Shown here: piece after piece, positions 1-8,912 of the stretch
Position numbering within the stretch: the stretch's first letter is position 1
Layout of the letters: each line of letters begins with the position of its first letter
Assembly: GCA_052168315.1 (NCBI GenBank)
Contig: JBQLZO010000078.1
Coordinates: 1-53,759 of the forward strand
Source: JBQLZO01 sp052168315
GTDB taxonomy: Bacteria > Planctomycetota > Phycisphaerae > Phycisphaerales > UBA1924
Length of the DNA stretch: 53,759 nt
Direction: 5' to 3'
Made by a program: the position numbers and the translations under genes
Notes under the pieces: generated by a model
Database searches by the model: none
The model's input: only the letters and a program-made list of their open reading frames with translations
Told to the model about the DNA's origin: nothing

Positions 1-2
1 TC

Positions 3-1538
3 CCGTTCCCCACCGTGCAGGCCCGGAACCTGTTCCATGTCTCGGCCGCGATGCATGATGCGTGGGCGGCATTCGATCCGGAGGTCTCCGCCCTGCTCGT
101 CGAGGCCGAGACCGACCTGCCGCCCGAGGACCGGCTCATCCGTATCGCGCTCGGCACGGCCGCCGTCCAGGTGCTGCGCCACCGATACGCCCTGACCAAT
201 CGCGATGGCCTGGCGATGATGAAGTTCGAGCGGGCGCTGCGCGACCACGCCCTGCTCGCGCCATGGCGCGATGACGAGGAGGCCCAGGCCGCCGATTTGG
301 GCCGCTCGGTCGCCGAGGCGATCATCGCCCAGCATGCCGACGATGGCTCGAACGAGCAGGGGCGGTATCTCAACGCGTCGTCGTATCGCTCGGTGAACCC
401 ACCACTTGACCCGTGGCGCTCCGGCGCGCCGCTGCATGATCCCAACCGTTGGCAGCCCATCGTGGTCGATGGGCGCACGCAGCGACCGGTCACGCCACAC
501 TGGGTCGATGTGCGCCCGTTCGCGCTGCCCGAGCGGGAGGTGGGCAGGCCGTACCTCGATCCCGGCCCGCCGCCGAAGCTCACGGAGCAAGACCACGCCG
601 TGCTGGCCGCGGCGATGGTCGAGCTCATCCTGCTCAGCAGCCGCATCGATGGCGCATCGGGCGCTCCGGAAGCCGACTACGGGCGCGTGGTCGCCGAGTA
701 CTGGGAGGATGGGCCGGCGACCGAATCGCCGCCGGGGCACTGGAACCTGTTCGCCCTGGAAGTGGCCGAGCGCATAACCGCCGGCATGAGCGGACCCGAG
801 CGGCTCAGGTGGGAGATCGAGCTGTTCGCCGCCCTGAACGCCGCGCTGCACGACGCCGCGATCGCGTGCTGGGACATCAAGTACCACTACGACTCCATCC
901 GCCCCATCTCCCTGATCCGGCACATGGGCGCGCTCGGCCAGTCCAGCGATCCAGCGCTGCCGAACCACCACCCCCTCGGCCTGCCGCTCGTGCCCGGGCT
1001 CATTGAGCTCGTCGATGCCGAGTCCTCGGCCGCGTCCCAGCGCCACGCCGGCCTCACCCCCGGCGAACTCGCCATCTACTGCTGGCGCGGCAACCCCGAC
1101 CATCCCAACACACAGGTCTCCGGCGTCGGCTGGATGCCCGCGACCTCCTGGCTCCCATACCAGGGCGCGGACTTCATCACGCCCGCCTTCCCCGGGTACC
1201 CCTCGGGTCACAGCACCTACAGCGCCGCAGCCGCGGCAATCCTCACGCTCCACACCGGATCCGACAACATCCCCGGCGGCCCCATCCGGTTCACCGCTGG
1301 TGGCGAGTCGTTCCTGGAATTGGAGCACGGCCCCGCCCACGCCGTTGAACTCGAATGGAGCACCTTCTCGGAGGCGGCGGAGGAGGCTGGCAAGAGCCGC
1401 CTGTGGGGCGGGATCCACCCGTGGTTCGACGATGCGGCCGGGCAGCGGGTGGGGCGGGAGGTGGCGCGGTTGGGGTGGGAGCGGGTGGGGTCTGAGCGGA
1501 AGACCGGCTCGGAATCCAAGCGCCGGACACAACGCTGA
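3..1538 (+). CDS. Vanadium-dependent haloperoxidase-like / PAP2-fold protein (5' truncated by window edge)
   Basis: The frame is open to the left edge, so the true start lies outside the window; a GTG at 15 is the first start-like codon inside it. About 510 residues are visible. The C-terminal half carries the PAP2/vanadium-haloperoxidase signature PGYPSGHSTYS at about residue 388 and a final conserved histidine region reading GGIHPWFDDAAGQRVG near residue 460; together these form the vanadate or phosphate binding pocket in the family. The early RNLFHVSAAMHDAWAAFD also matches the start of the bacterial vanadium-haloperoxidase-like family. Such proteins oxidise halides with peroxide or act as acid phosphatases; which applies cannot be told here. 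No signal peptide is visible because the start is missing. It runs in the same direction as the restriction operon, 118 bp upstream of it, and is probably not part of it. Confidence 0.72.
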   Translation, partial: PFPTVQARNLFHVSAAMHDAWAAFDPEVSALLVEAETDLPPEDRLIRIALGTAAVQVLRHRYALTNRDGLAMMKFERALRDHALLAPWRDDEEAQAADLGRSVAEAIIAQHADDGSNEQGRYLNASSYRSVNPPLDPWRSGAPLHDPNRWQPIVVDGRTQRPVTPHWVDVRPFALPEREVGRPYLDPGPPPKLTEQDHAVLAAAMVELILLSSRIDGASGAPEADYGRVVAEYWEDGPATESPPGHWNLFALEVAERITAGMSGPERLRWEIELFAALNAALHDAAIACWDIKYHYDSIRPISLIRHMGALGQSSDPALPNHHPLGLPLVPGLIELVDAESSAASQRHAGLTPGELAIYCWRGNPDHPNTQVSGVGWMPATSWLPYQGADFITPAFPGYPSGHSTYSAAAAAILTLHTGSDNIPGGPIRFTAGGESFLELEHGPAHAVELEWSTFSEAAEEAGKSRLWGGIHPWFDDAAGQRVGREVARLGWERVGSERKTGSESKRRTQR

Positions 1539-1656
1539 GACCTTACATGCAAAAGCCCTCCCGAAGCCCAGCCAATCCCGACTCTCAGACCCGTATAACG
1601 CACATCGCGCGACCCTATGTGTAGCCAGTAAATCAACCCAGTATCCTAGATCCCTT

Positions 1657-4548
1657 ATGTCGCCACCCGGAACCACCCCGCACCAAGCCTGCTTCTACGC
1701 CCACGAGCTGACCCGGCTCGGGTCTATCGGAGAGATCGAACGCCTCGGTGCGACCCTGTTCGATTCGAAAGTTGATCTCAATCCACACCAGGTCGAAGCG
1801 GCCCTGTTCGCGATCTCGAACCCACTGCAACGGGGCGTGCTGCTGGCCGACGAGGTCGGACTGGGTAAGACGATCGAGGCTGGCCTTGTGCTCTGCCAGC
1901 GATGGGCAGAACGCCGACAGCGTCTCATCGTCGTCTGCCCCGCTCACATTCGGAAGCAGTGGCAGCAGGAACTGAGCGACAAGTTTAACCTGCCAGCGCT
2001 GGTACTCGACCGAACCGTGTGGAATCGACTCGTACGCGGTGGGCTTGCGAGCCCATTCGACAGCCCGCAGATCATGGTCATCTCGTATGGTTTCGCAGCG
2101 CGCATGAAGGACGACCTTCGCGCGGTGCCATTTGACTTGGTCGTGCTTGACGAAGCGCACAAGCTACGGAATGCCTACCAGCCAAGCAAGAAGAGCGGGC
2201 AAGCGATCAGGTGGGCATTCGAGCTCCGCGACAAGATCCTGCTCACCGCCACCCCGCTTCAGAACAGCCTTCTTGAACTCTACGGCCTCGGCTGGCTCAT
2301 CAGTGACGAGATTTTCGGCGACCGCAGCGCCTTCCAGTCTCGCTACGCACACGCGGGGGGCGATCTCAGCGGTCTCCGTCAAAGGCTAGAGCAGTTCTGC
2401 AAGCGCACTCTTCGCAGGGACTGCGGCTACATCCCCTACACGAAACGCCACGCCATGACGCATCCGTTCACGCAAACCGTGGAAGAGCGGGCGCTCCACC
2501 GAGATGTCATGGACTTTATGTCCCGAGAGATCAGCTTCGCGTTCCCCGTTCGGCAGCGCCAGCTGATCGAGATGATCTTGTTCAAGACTCTTGCCTCCTC
2601 GCCCATGGCGTTGGCGAGCACGCTGCGCACAATGCGCGAAAGACTGATCGCACTGCGAGATGGCCTCGACCACTTAGATGAAGATGCACTCGCCGAAGCA
2701 CTGGGGCAGGACGAAGACTTCGACATCGAGGTGATGCTTGAGGAATTTGATCCCAATGCCGAATCCGACGCGCCGGCCGAGGCAGTCCAAGGGAGGCTCC
2801 TCGCCCAAGAACTGGAGCAATTGGATGCGCTCATCGCTCGCGCAGAACGGATCTCAGTAGACAGCAAGTCAGTGGCACTTCTCAGGGCACTCGAAGCCGG
2901 GTTCGAACGCATGCGAGAGATCGGCGCTCGTCAGAAAGCGTTGATCTTCACCGAGAGCCGCAAGACCCAGGCCTTTCTCGCCTCATACCTTGAGGCCAAC
3001 GGCTACGCGGGCCGGGTTATCACCTTCAACGGATCGAACAGCCACCCCGCGGCGAAGTCCGCCTACGAAGCGTTCATCCGCAAGTACGCCGGGACCGACC
3101 GGATCACCGGCTCGCGTCCGATTGACATGCGCTCGGCACTCATCGAGGCGTTTCGTGAGGATGGCCAGATCCTGCTGGCGACGGAAGCGGCCGCAGAGGG
3201 CATCAATCTCCAGTTCTGCTCCCTCGTCGTGAATTACGACCTGCCATGGAATCCGCAACGGATCGAACAGCGCATCGGCCGATGCCACCGCTATGGCCAG
3301 AAGCACGATGTGATCGTCGTCAACTTTCTCTCGCAGGGAAACATCGCCGATCGGCGCGTGCATGACCTGCTACAACAGAAATTCAACCTCTTCGATGGCC
3401 TGTTCGGCGCGAGCGATGAGGTCCTTGGCGCCATCGAGGATGGCGTGGACTTCGAGAAGCGGGTGCACTCGATCCTGAAGTCCTGCCGAAACGACGCGGA
3501 GATCGAGCAGGCGTTCGATGCGCTGCAAGAAGAGCTCCAGGACACGATCGCAAAGCGGATGGATGATGCGAAGAAGGCGCTGTTCGAGCACTTCGATGCC
3601 GATGTGCATGAGCGCCTGAAGATCAATCGCCACGACGCTCGCCTCGTATTGGATCGAGTCGGGGAGCGCTTCTGGAAACTTGCTCACTGGGGGCTTGATG
3701 GCCGAGCCGAGTTCGATGATGCATCGCTCGGCCTCACGCTGTCCGATCCGCCCCAGCCGCACATCCCTTCCGGCGCGTATCGACTGATGTCCGCCGCCCG
3801 GGCCGATGATCAGCTCGTGGAAACTGATGCCCACTTGCTCCGACTCTCAAGCCCACTCGGCGAGTGGCTGATCGATCACGCGAAATCCACGCAGCTGCCG
3901 ACCAGCACCCTACGCTTCGACATATCCGACCATCCTCGCAAGGTCAGCGTTCTCACGCCCTTGGTCGGGCAGGGGGGATGGCTCAGGCTTGAGAAGCTCG
4001 CCCTCGAGAGCGATGCCCGGGAAGAATTCCTGCTCCTCACTACAATCACCGATGCCGGCGAGAACCTCGACCAGGAGACGGCCCAGCGGTTGCTTGATGT
4101 GTCTGCGAGTACGAGCAGCGGGCATTTCCCCATGCTCGATGCAGCGATCGCCTCCCGGCTGGATGCCGATGCGGAAGCGGTCGCGCATGCGACGCTGTCC
4201 CGGGCCAGCGATGCGAGCAACGCCCGGTTTCGGCAGATGCAGGCTCAAATCAATGCGTGGGCCGAGGACAAGATTGCCGCGGCGGAGGGTGAACTCGAAC
4301 GGACGCGCCAGCAGCTCAAGGCCGCTCGGCGGGCAGCGGACATGGCCGAGACAATGCAGGCCCGATCCGACGCATCGGAGCGCATCGCCGCGCTGGAGCG
4401 CCAGCAGCGACGCCAGCGCAAGGCGATCTTCGAGGTCGAGGATGAGGTCGAAGCCAAGCGCAAAGAGTATCTCGCATCACTCCGGGCGAGGATCTCGCAA
4501 CGCGCCGACCGAGAGCGGTTGTTCACGATCCGTTGGGAGGCCGTGTGA
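1657..4548 (+). CDS. SNF2-family DEAD/DEAH helicase (RapA/DrmD-like) of a restriction/defence operon
   Basis: A 963-residue SF2 ATPase. Motif I DEVGLGKT is at residues 65-72, motif II DEAH at 165-168, and motif VI QRIGRCHRYGQ at about 535-545, the order expected of SNF2/RapA-type translocases. The N-terminal NPHQVEAALFA and DEVGLGKTIEAGLVL resemble the SNF2 helicases of DISARM (DrmD) and of helicase-methylase restriction loci. The C-terminal 100 residues are Arg/Glu/Ala-rich and probably coiled coil. The frame is open further upstream, but that part only shadows the preceding gene. ATG 1657 is chosen because homology begins soon after; no clear Shine-Dalgarno precedes it. A weak -10-like TATAAC lies at 1594-1599. 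It is the first gene of a six-gene coupled operon. Predicted role is translocating along or remodelling DNA during recognition of foreign DNA. The helicase call is firm; the defence role is inferred from neighbours. Confidence 0.85.
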   Translation: MSPPGTTPHQACFYAHELTRLGSIGEIERLGATLFDSKVDLNPHQVEAALFAISNPLQRGVLLADEVGLGKTIEAGLVLCQRWAERRQRLIVVCPAHIRKQWQQELSDKFNLPALVLDRTVWNRLVRGGLASPFDSPQIMVISYGFAARMKDDLRAVPFDLVVLDEAHKLRNAYQPSKKSGQAIRWAFELRDKILLTATPLQNSLLELYGLGWLISDEIFGDRSAFQSRYAHAGGDLSGLRQRLEQFCKRTLRRDCGYIPYTKRHAMTHPFTQTVEERALHRDVMDFMSREISFAFPVRQRQLIEMILFKTLASSPMALASTLRTMRERLIALRDGLDHLDEDALAEALGQDEDFDIEVMLEEFDPNAESDAPAEAVQGRLLAQELEQLDALIARAERISVDSKSVALLRALEAGFERMREIGARQKALIFTESRKTQAFLASYLEANGYAGRVITFNGSNSHPAAKSAYEAFIRKYAGTDRITGSRPIDMRSALIEAFREDGQILLATEAAAEGINLQFCSLVVNYDLPWNPQRIEQRIGRCHRYGQKHDVIVVNFLSQGNIADRRVHDLLQQKFNLFDGLFGASDEVLGAIEDGVDFEKRVHSILKSCRNDAEIEQAFDALQEELQDTIAKRMDDAKKALFEHFDADVHERLKINRHDARLVLDRVGERFWKLAHWGLDGRAEFDDASLGLTLSDPPQPHIPSGAYRLMSAARADDQLVETDAHLLRLSSPLGEWLIDHAKSTQLPTSTLRFDISDHPRKVSVLTPLVGQGGWLRLEKLALESDAREEFLLLTTITDAGENLDQETAQRLLDVSASTSSGHFPMLDAAIASRLDADAEAVAHATLSRASDASNARFRQMQAQINAWAEDKIAAAEGELERTRQQLKAARRAADMAETMQARSDASERIAALERQQRRQRKAIFEVEDEVEAKRKEYLASLRARISQRADRERLFTIRWEAV

Positions 4549-5585
4549 GCATCGCGGGCCCACCACCACCCCGTCGGCTCGCTCAGGGTCCGGTCTTGGA
4601 ACTCAAGCCCGGGAGCGCGAACGGCATCGGTCCACCCCCCACCAGCCCGGCCCACCCGCGCCGGCGTTCGAAGCATAGAAACCGCGCCGCTTATCGCGTC
4701 ATCCAGCTCGCCGAAGACTCCGTCCACTATCCGACGACCGACCGACTGCCCTATCTCATGCAATCGCGCCTCATCCAGCGGGCGCAGGCCGGGGACACTA
4801 CGGCCCGCAACACCGTCTGGATCCACAACGCCCGCTTGGTCTACAGCGTGCTTGGGCGATTCGGCGTGCAAGATCACATCGTCGCCGATGCCCTCCAGGC
4901 GGGCCAGCTGGGCGTGCTGCGTGCCATCGAGCGATTCGATGTGGAGCGCTACCTGGCATTCTCTACCTATGCCAGCCATTGGATCCGAAGCCGTGTGCGG
5001 GTGTCCGAGACCAAGGACTCGTTCTCAACCCGGATCCCATCCTACCTGTGGCCAGACCTGATCCGCTTCCACCGCCATGTGGCGCAGGCCGGGAGTGCGG
5101 ATGCCTGGTTCGACGCCCGGGATGCGTGGCTTGCGGACGATCGCAAGACCTACTCGCTCATGCTCGGGCTGCACGCGGTGGCGTGTCCGGTTTCGCTCGA
5201 TCGTTCCGCGCACGACCTGCCCGCTGCCGAACCAGGGCCGCTGGATCGGCTGATCGCCCATGAGGAACGCGGGGAACTCCTGCGGCAGCTTGAGAAACTG
5301 CCCGATCGAGATGCCACGATCCTCCTGCACCGCTTCCGCGACACCCTGGCCTACGACTCCGCGCTCCAGCGGATCGGCGAGCGCGTGGGCCTGACGAGGG
5401 AGCGGGTCCGCCAGCTCATCGCCGAGGCGCTCGTTCTCCTGCACGCCAGGCTGGCCCGACGGGGCATGGTGGATGACCATGAGGATCGGGTATCGTCCCG
5501 GTCCGGGCGGAGCGCTGCACCCCGGGAGCCTGCCACCACCGCCCAGTCCCATGACCGCATGACCACCGATCCGATCTGCCCATGA
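4545..5585 (+). CDS. Sigma-70-family RNA polymerase sigma factor embedded in the restriction operon
   Basis: A 346-residue protein with a sigma region 2 at about residues 94-155 (core-binding stretch, then FSTYASHWIRSRVRV, equivalent to the FSTYATWWIRQAI stretch of primary sigmas that melts the -10 element) and a region 4 helix-turn-helix at about 245-305 (LTRERVRQLIAEAL, equivalent to the -35 reader). Region 1.1 is absent and region 3 is poorly conserved. The N-terminal 60 residues are Pro/Arg-rich and low complexity. GTG 4545 is chosen because GGAGG at 4536-4540 sits at proper spacing and the start overlaps the helicase stop (GTGA); a TTG at 4533 in the same frame is less likely. Its own stop overlaps the methyltransferase start (ATGA), so it is translated from the same message. 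It may drive the operon itself or reprogramme transcription during infection. A transcription-unrelated use of the fold cannot be excluded. Confidence 0.8.
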   Translation: MSIAGPPPPRRLAQGPVLELKPGSANGIGPPPTSPAHPRRRSKHRNRAAYRVIQLAEDSVHYPTTDRLPYLMQSRLIQRAQAGDTTARNTVWIHNARLVYSVLGRFGVQDHIVADALQAGQLGVLRAIERFDVERYLAFSTYASHWIRSRVRVSETKDSFSTRIPSYLWPDLIRFHRHVAQAGSADAWFDARDAWLADDRKTYSLMLGLHAVACPVSLDRSAHDLPAAEPGPLDRLIAHEERGELLRQLEKLPDRDATILLHRFRDTLAYDSALQRIGERVGLTRERVRQLIAEALVLLHARLARRGMVDDHEDRVSSRSGRSAAPREPATTAQSHDRMTTDPICP

Positions 5586-8500
5586 CCACCGCCACCAGCA
5601 ACCCCACAAGTATCACCGAGGCCCGCTTCAACAAGCTCATGGCGAAGCTGCGCGAGTTGTTCGAGCTCGACAAGGCCGATCTCGATTTTGGGATCTATCG
5701 CATCATGGCGGCCAAGAACAAGGAAGTCACCGAATTCCTTGATCGGCAGCTCAGGGATGTGGTCGCTCAGACGCTCGCCGAGCACGGGGCCGGGGCCGGG
5801 GCCGGGGCAGCGCTCGATGAGCAGATCGCAAGGGCGCGGCGTGCCGCGGCGGATGCAGGGTTTGATCCTGACCAGTCGCCGAAGGTCAGGGAACTCGAGG
5901 CCCATCGGGCCAGCGCGGGCGAGACATCCGAGAAGGAACTCGAGGCCCACGTCTACAACCACCTGCTGGCCTTCTTCGGCCGGTACTACGACGAGGGCGA
6001 TTTCATTTCGCAGCGGCGTTACAAGGGCGACACCTACGCCATCCCGTACTCCGGCGAGGAGGTCACGCTGCACTGGGCCAACAAGGACCAGTACTACATC
6101 AAGTCCGGCGAGTGGCACAAGGACTACCGCTTCGTGCTCCCGGCGGGGCGTGATGGCAAGGTCCGCCGGGTCCGCTTCGCGCTCGTCGAGGCGACGCAGG
6201 AAGCCGGGAACAACAAGGAGCGCGACGAGGCCAAGCGGCGGTACATCCTCGTGGATGAGAACCCCGTCGTCGTGAGTTCGGAATCGGGTGGCGAGACTCT
6301 GACGCTTCGTTTCCAGTTCCGCGCGCCCACCGAGTCGGAGAAGGCCCGGGCCGACGATGACGCCGTCGCCATCTTCGGCGGCAAGTACGAGAAATCAACC
6401 AAGGGCGATGAGCGGGAGCGGTTCTGCGCTGACGCTGAGAAGCGGGCCATCCCGCACATCCCTGACGCCTGGGCGGCGGGCGTGCTCGCCGCATCGCCCA
6501 CGGAGGCCAAGCCCCGGCGGACGCTGCTTGGAAAGCACCTGGACGCCTTCACCGCACGCAATACCTTTGATTACTTCATCCACAAGGATCTCGGCGGGTT
6601 CCTTCGGCGGGAGCTGGACTTTTACATCAAGAACGAAGTCGTGCGGCTCGATGACCTCGAAACCCTCCCGGGCGACCACCTGCAGCGGGTGCAGGGGCGG
6701 GTTCGGGCCATCCGGCGGGTCGCGTCGAAGGTCATCGAGCTGCTCGCGGCGATCGAGGACTTCCAGAAGAAGCTGTGGCTCAAGAAGAAGTTCGTGCTGG
6801 GCACGAGCTGGCTGGTGACCGTGGATCGGATGCCCGAGGCATTGCGCGATGTCGTGGCGAAGAACAAGCAGCAATGGGCCGAGTGGGAGCGGCTGGGGTT
6901 CAAGCCAGATCGCGACACCGCCGGCGAGCTGTTCGGCAAGGCCAAGTGGGGCACGCGGGCCTACCTCGACGCCTGCGACAAGCTCGTCGTAGATACGCGG
7001 CTATTCGATGAGGCGTTTACCGCGGAGCTGTTGGCGAGCGAAGAAGTGCTCGGCGGCGCTTCGGCTCTCGATGATGCCGTGTCAGGCACACTGGCAAACA
7101 GCGACAATTTCCATGCTGTCCGCCTTATTCTGCCGTCATTGTCTCATGACATCGCGTGCGTCTACCTCGATCCTCCCTACAACGCCAAGTCATCCGAGAT
7201 CCTGTACAAGAACACCTTCAAGCACTCAAGCTGGATGACGCTGATCGGCGACCGAGTCCAGGAGTCGTGCCGACACCTCGCCCCCGCGACCAACTGGGTC
7301 ATGGCAATCGATGAAGTCGAGCAAGAGCGTCTTGGATTTCTTCTCCGACAGGTCTTCCCATCGCGAGAAGTCACCGCGGTTACGGTGGTGCACAATGCCA
7401 CCGGGCAGCAGGGCAACAACTTTTCAGCGACTCACGAGTACGCCTATTTCGTGCATGACTCTAAGGCCGGCTCTATTGGACTTCAGGCACGCGACGAGAA
7501 CCCAGATGTGCGGCCGTTGCGAAATGTCTCGAAGGGTTCGCACCTTCGAACAGACGCGAAGAACTGCTTCTATCCGATTTTTGTCAAAGACGGTGAGATC
7601 ATCGGCTTTGGCGACGTGTCGGATGACGATTATCATCCGCCAGGCCGCAATGTCGAACGTGATGACGGGGTAATCGAAGTGTATCCCGTCAACAAGCTCG
7701 ACGATGACTCACTTGAAGAGCGCAAATGGACTTTCGCGTGGGCAACTGTTCCGACGATTCGCCATGAGCTGACCGCTGAGTACGACGAGGACACCGGAAC
7801 TTGGGACATCATTCGTCGAAAGGTGCGATTCAACTTCAAGACGGTTTGGGCAGACAAGAAGTACTCTGCCAACTCTTGGGGAAGCGTAATTCTGAACCAG
7901 ATGCTCCCAGAGAATGACTTCACCTTTCCGAAGTCAGTATTCACGGTTCAAGATTGCGTAGATGCAGCAATGGGCAACCGGAAGTCTGGAATCGTCTTGG
8001 ACTACTTCGCAGGATCCGGAACTACGGGACACTCTGTCGCTAACCTCAATCGATTAGATGGAGGCACGCGTAGATTCGCGCTGATCGAGATGGGTGGCTA
8101 CTACGACCGCGTTCTTGTGCCACGAGTGAAGAAGGCCCTGTATAGCTCATCATGGCGAGAAGGGCAGGCCCAAGAACATGCTGATGGTCAGTCTGCCCTG
8201 GTCAAGTGCTTCACCGTTGAGTCCTACGAGGACGCCCTGAACAATCTGCCGGCGCCGTCGGGCGGGATGTTCGACGGTCGCCCGGTGGCGGAGGCGGACG
8301 CGTGGATTCGGTATGCGCTGGATCTGGAGCTCGGGCCTCGGCTGCTGGACCTGGACATTTTCCGCGATCCGTGGGGGCACACGATCAACGCGCAGCTCGC
8401 CGGGGACGATGAGATCCGGCGGCACCGGGTGGACCTGGTGGAGACTTTCAACTATCTGCTGGGTCTGCGGGTGAGCGCGTACGGCCCGATCGAGCGGTAC

Positions 8501-8911
8501 CACGCCCCCCCCAGCGCGTTCGAGCGTGCCGAGCATGAGGATGGGCTGGGGCGGCTAAAGCTGAAGGGCCGCCCGCGGCGGGAGGCGGGCGGCGATGGCG
8601 CCGCCCCGTTCGTGTTCCAGCGTGTGGAGGGCGTTCTGAACCCGGCGCTGGACGGCGGGAACGAAACCCGGGTGCTGGTGGTGTGGCGGACGCTGACGGA
8701 TGACCCGGAGAAAGACGCCGCGATGCTGGACTGGTGGATGGCCCGGCACGGCGAGAAGACCACGGAACGGAGCGAGCACCGTGAGTACCACCAGATCTAC
8801 ATCAACGGCCCGGTGACGCTTGCGCAGCCGACGGCGGAGATCCGGACGGTGTGGCCGATCGAGGAGGCATTCAAGCGGAAGATGTTTGAGGATGCGGAGG
8901 GAGGCAGCTGA
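5582..8911 (+). CDS. Type III-like adenine-specific DNA methyltransferase (Mod), beta class
   Basis: An 1109-residue methyltransferase. The catalytic motif IV DPPYN is at residues 530-534 and the S-adenosylmethionine-binding motif I FAGSGTT at about 809-815. Catalytic motif before AdoMet motif defines the beta class used by type III Mod subunits and many N6-adenine/N4-cytosine enzymes. The recognition domain should lie between them. The protein is much longer than a classical Mod (about 600-700): an extra N-terminal region of some 500 residues resembles those of helicase-associated methylases. It would mark self DNA by methylation and partner with the Res protein at 10697. ATG 5582 overlaps the sigma stop. 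Base composition changes inside the gene: hand counts give 29/60 and 30/60 G+C for the 60-base lines at 7861 and 7921 but 43/60 at 8281, hinting that the core was exchanged by recombination. Confidence 0.88.
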   Translation: MTTATSNPTSITEARFNKLMAKLRELFELDKADLDFGIYRIMAAKNKEVTEFLDRQLRDVVAQTLAEHGAGAGAGAALDEQIARARRAAADAGFDPDQSPKVRELEAHRASAGETSEKELEAHVYNHLLAFFGRYYDEGDFISQRRYKGDTYAIPYSGEEVTLHWANKDQYYIKSGEWHKDYRFVLPAGRDGKVRRVRFALVEATQEAGNNKERDEAKRRYILVDENPVVVSSESGGETLTLRFQFRAPTESEKARADDDAVAIFGGKYEKSTKGDERERFCADAEKRAIPHIPDAWAAGVLAASPTEAKPRRTLLGKHLDAFTARNTFDYFIHKDLGGFLRRELDFYIKNEVVRLDDLETLPGDHLQRVQGRVRAIRRVASKVIELLAAIEDFQKKLWLKKKFVLGTSWLVTVDRMPEALRDVVAKNKQQWAEWERLGFKPDRDTAGELFGKAKWGTRAYLDACDKLVVDTRLFDEAFTAELLASEEVLGGASALDDAVSGTLANSDNFHAVRLILPSLSHDIACVYLDPPYNAKSSEILYKNTFKHSSWMTLIGDRVQESCRHLAPATNWVMAIDEVEQERLGFLLRQVFPSREVTAVTVVHNATGQQGNNFSATHEYAYFVHDSKAGSIGLQARDENPDVRPLRNVSKGSHLRTDAKNCFYPIFVKDGEIIGFGDVSDDDYHPPGRNVERDDGVIEVYPVNKLDDDSLEERKWTFAWATVPTIRHELTAEYDEDTGTWDIIRRKVRFNFKTVWADKKYSANSWGSVILNQMLPENDFTFPKSVFTVQDCVDAAMGNRKSGIVLDYFAGSGTTGHSVANLNRLDGGTRRFALIEMGGYYDRVLVPRVKKALYSSSWREGQAQEHADGQSALVKCFTVESYEDALNNLPAPSGGMFDGRPVAEADAWIRYALDLELGPRLLDLDIFRDPWGHTINAQLAGDDEIRRHRVDLVETFNYLLGLRVSAYGPIERYHAPPSAFERAEHEDGLGRLKLKGRPRREAGGDGAAPFVFQRVEGVLNPALDGGNETRVLVVWRTLTDDPEKDAAMLDWWMARHGEKTTERSEHREYHQIYINGPVTLAQPTAEIRTVWPIEEAFKRKMFEDAEGGS

Positions 8912-8912
8912 G

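Noticed and set aside
1594..1599. TATAAC as promoter of the restriction operon
   Set aside because: No -35 element at proper spacing; noted only as a weak hint in the helicase entry.
5790..5812. GGGGCC repeats in the methyltransferase gene as a phase-variable tract
   Set aside because: The 6-base unit (GCCGGG) keeps the frame, so changes in number would not switch the gene off.
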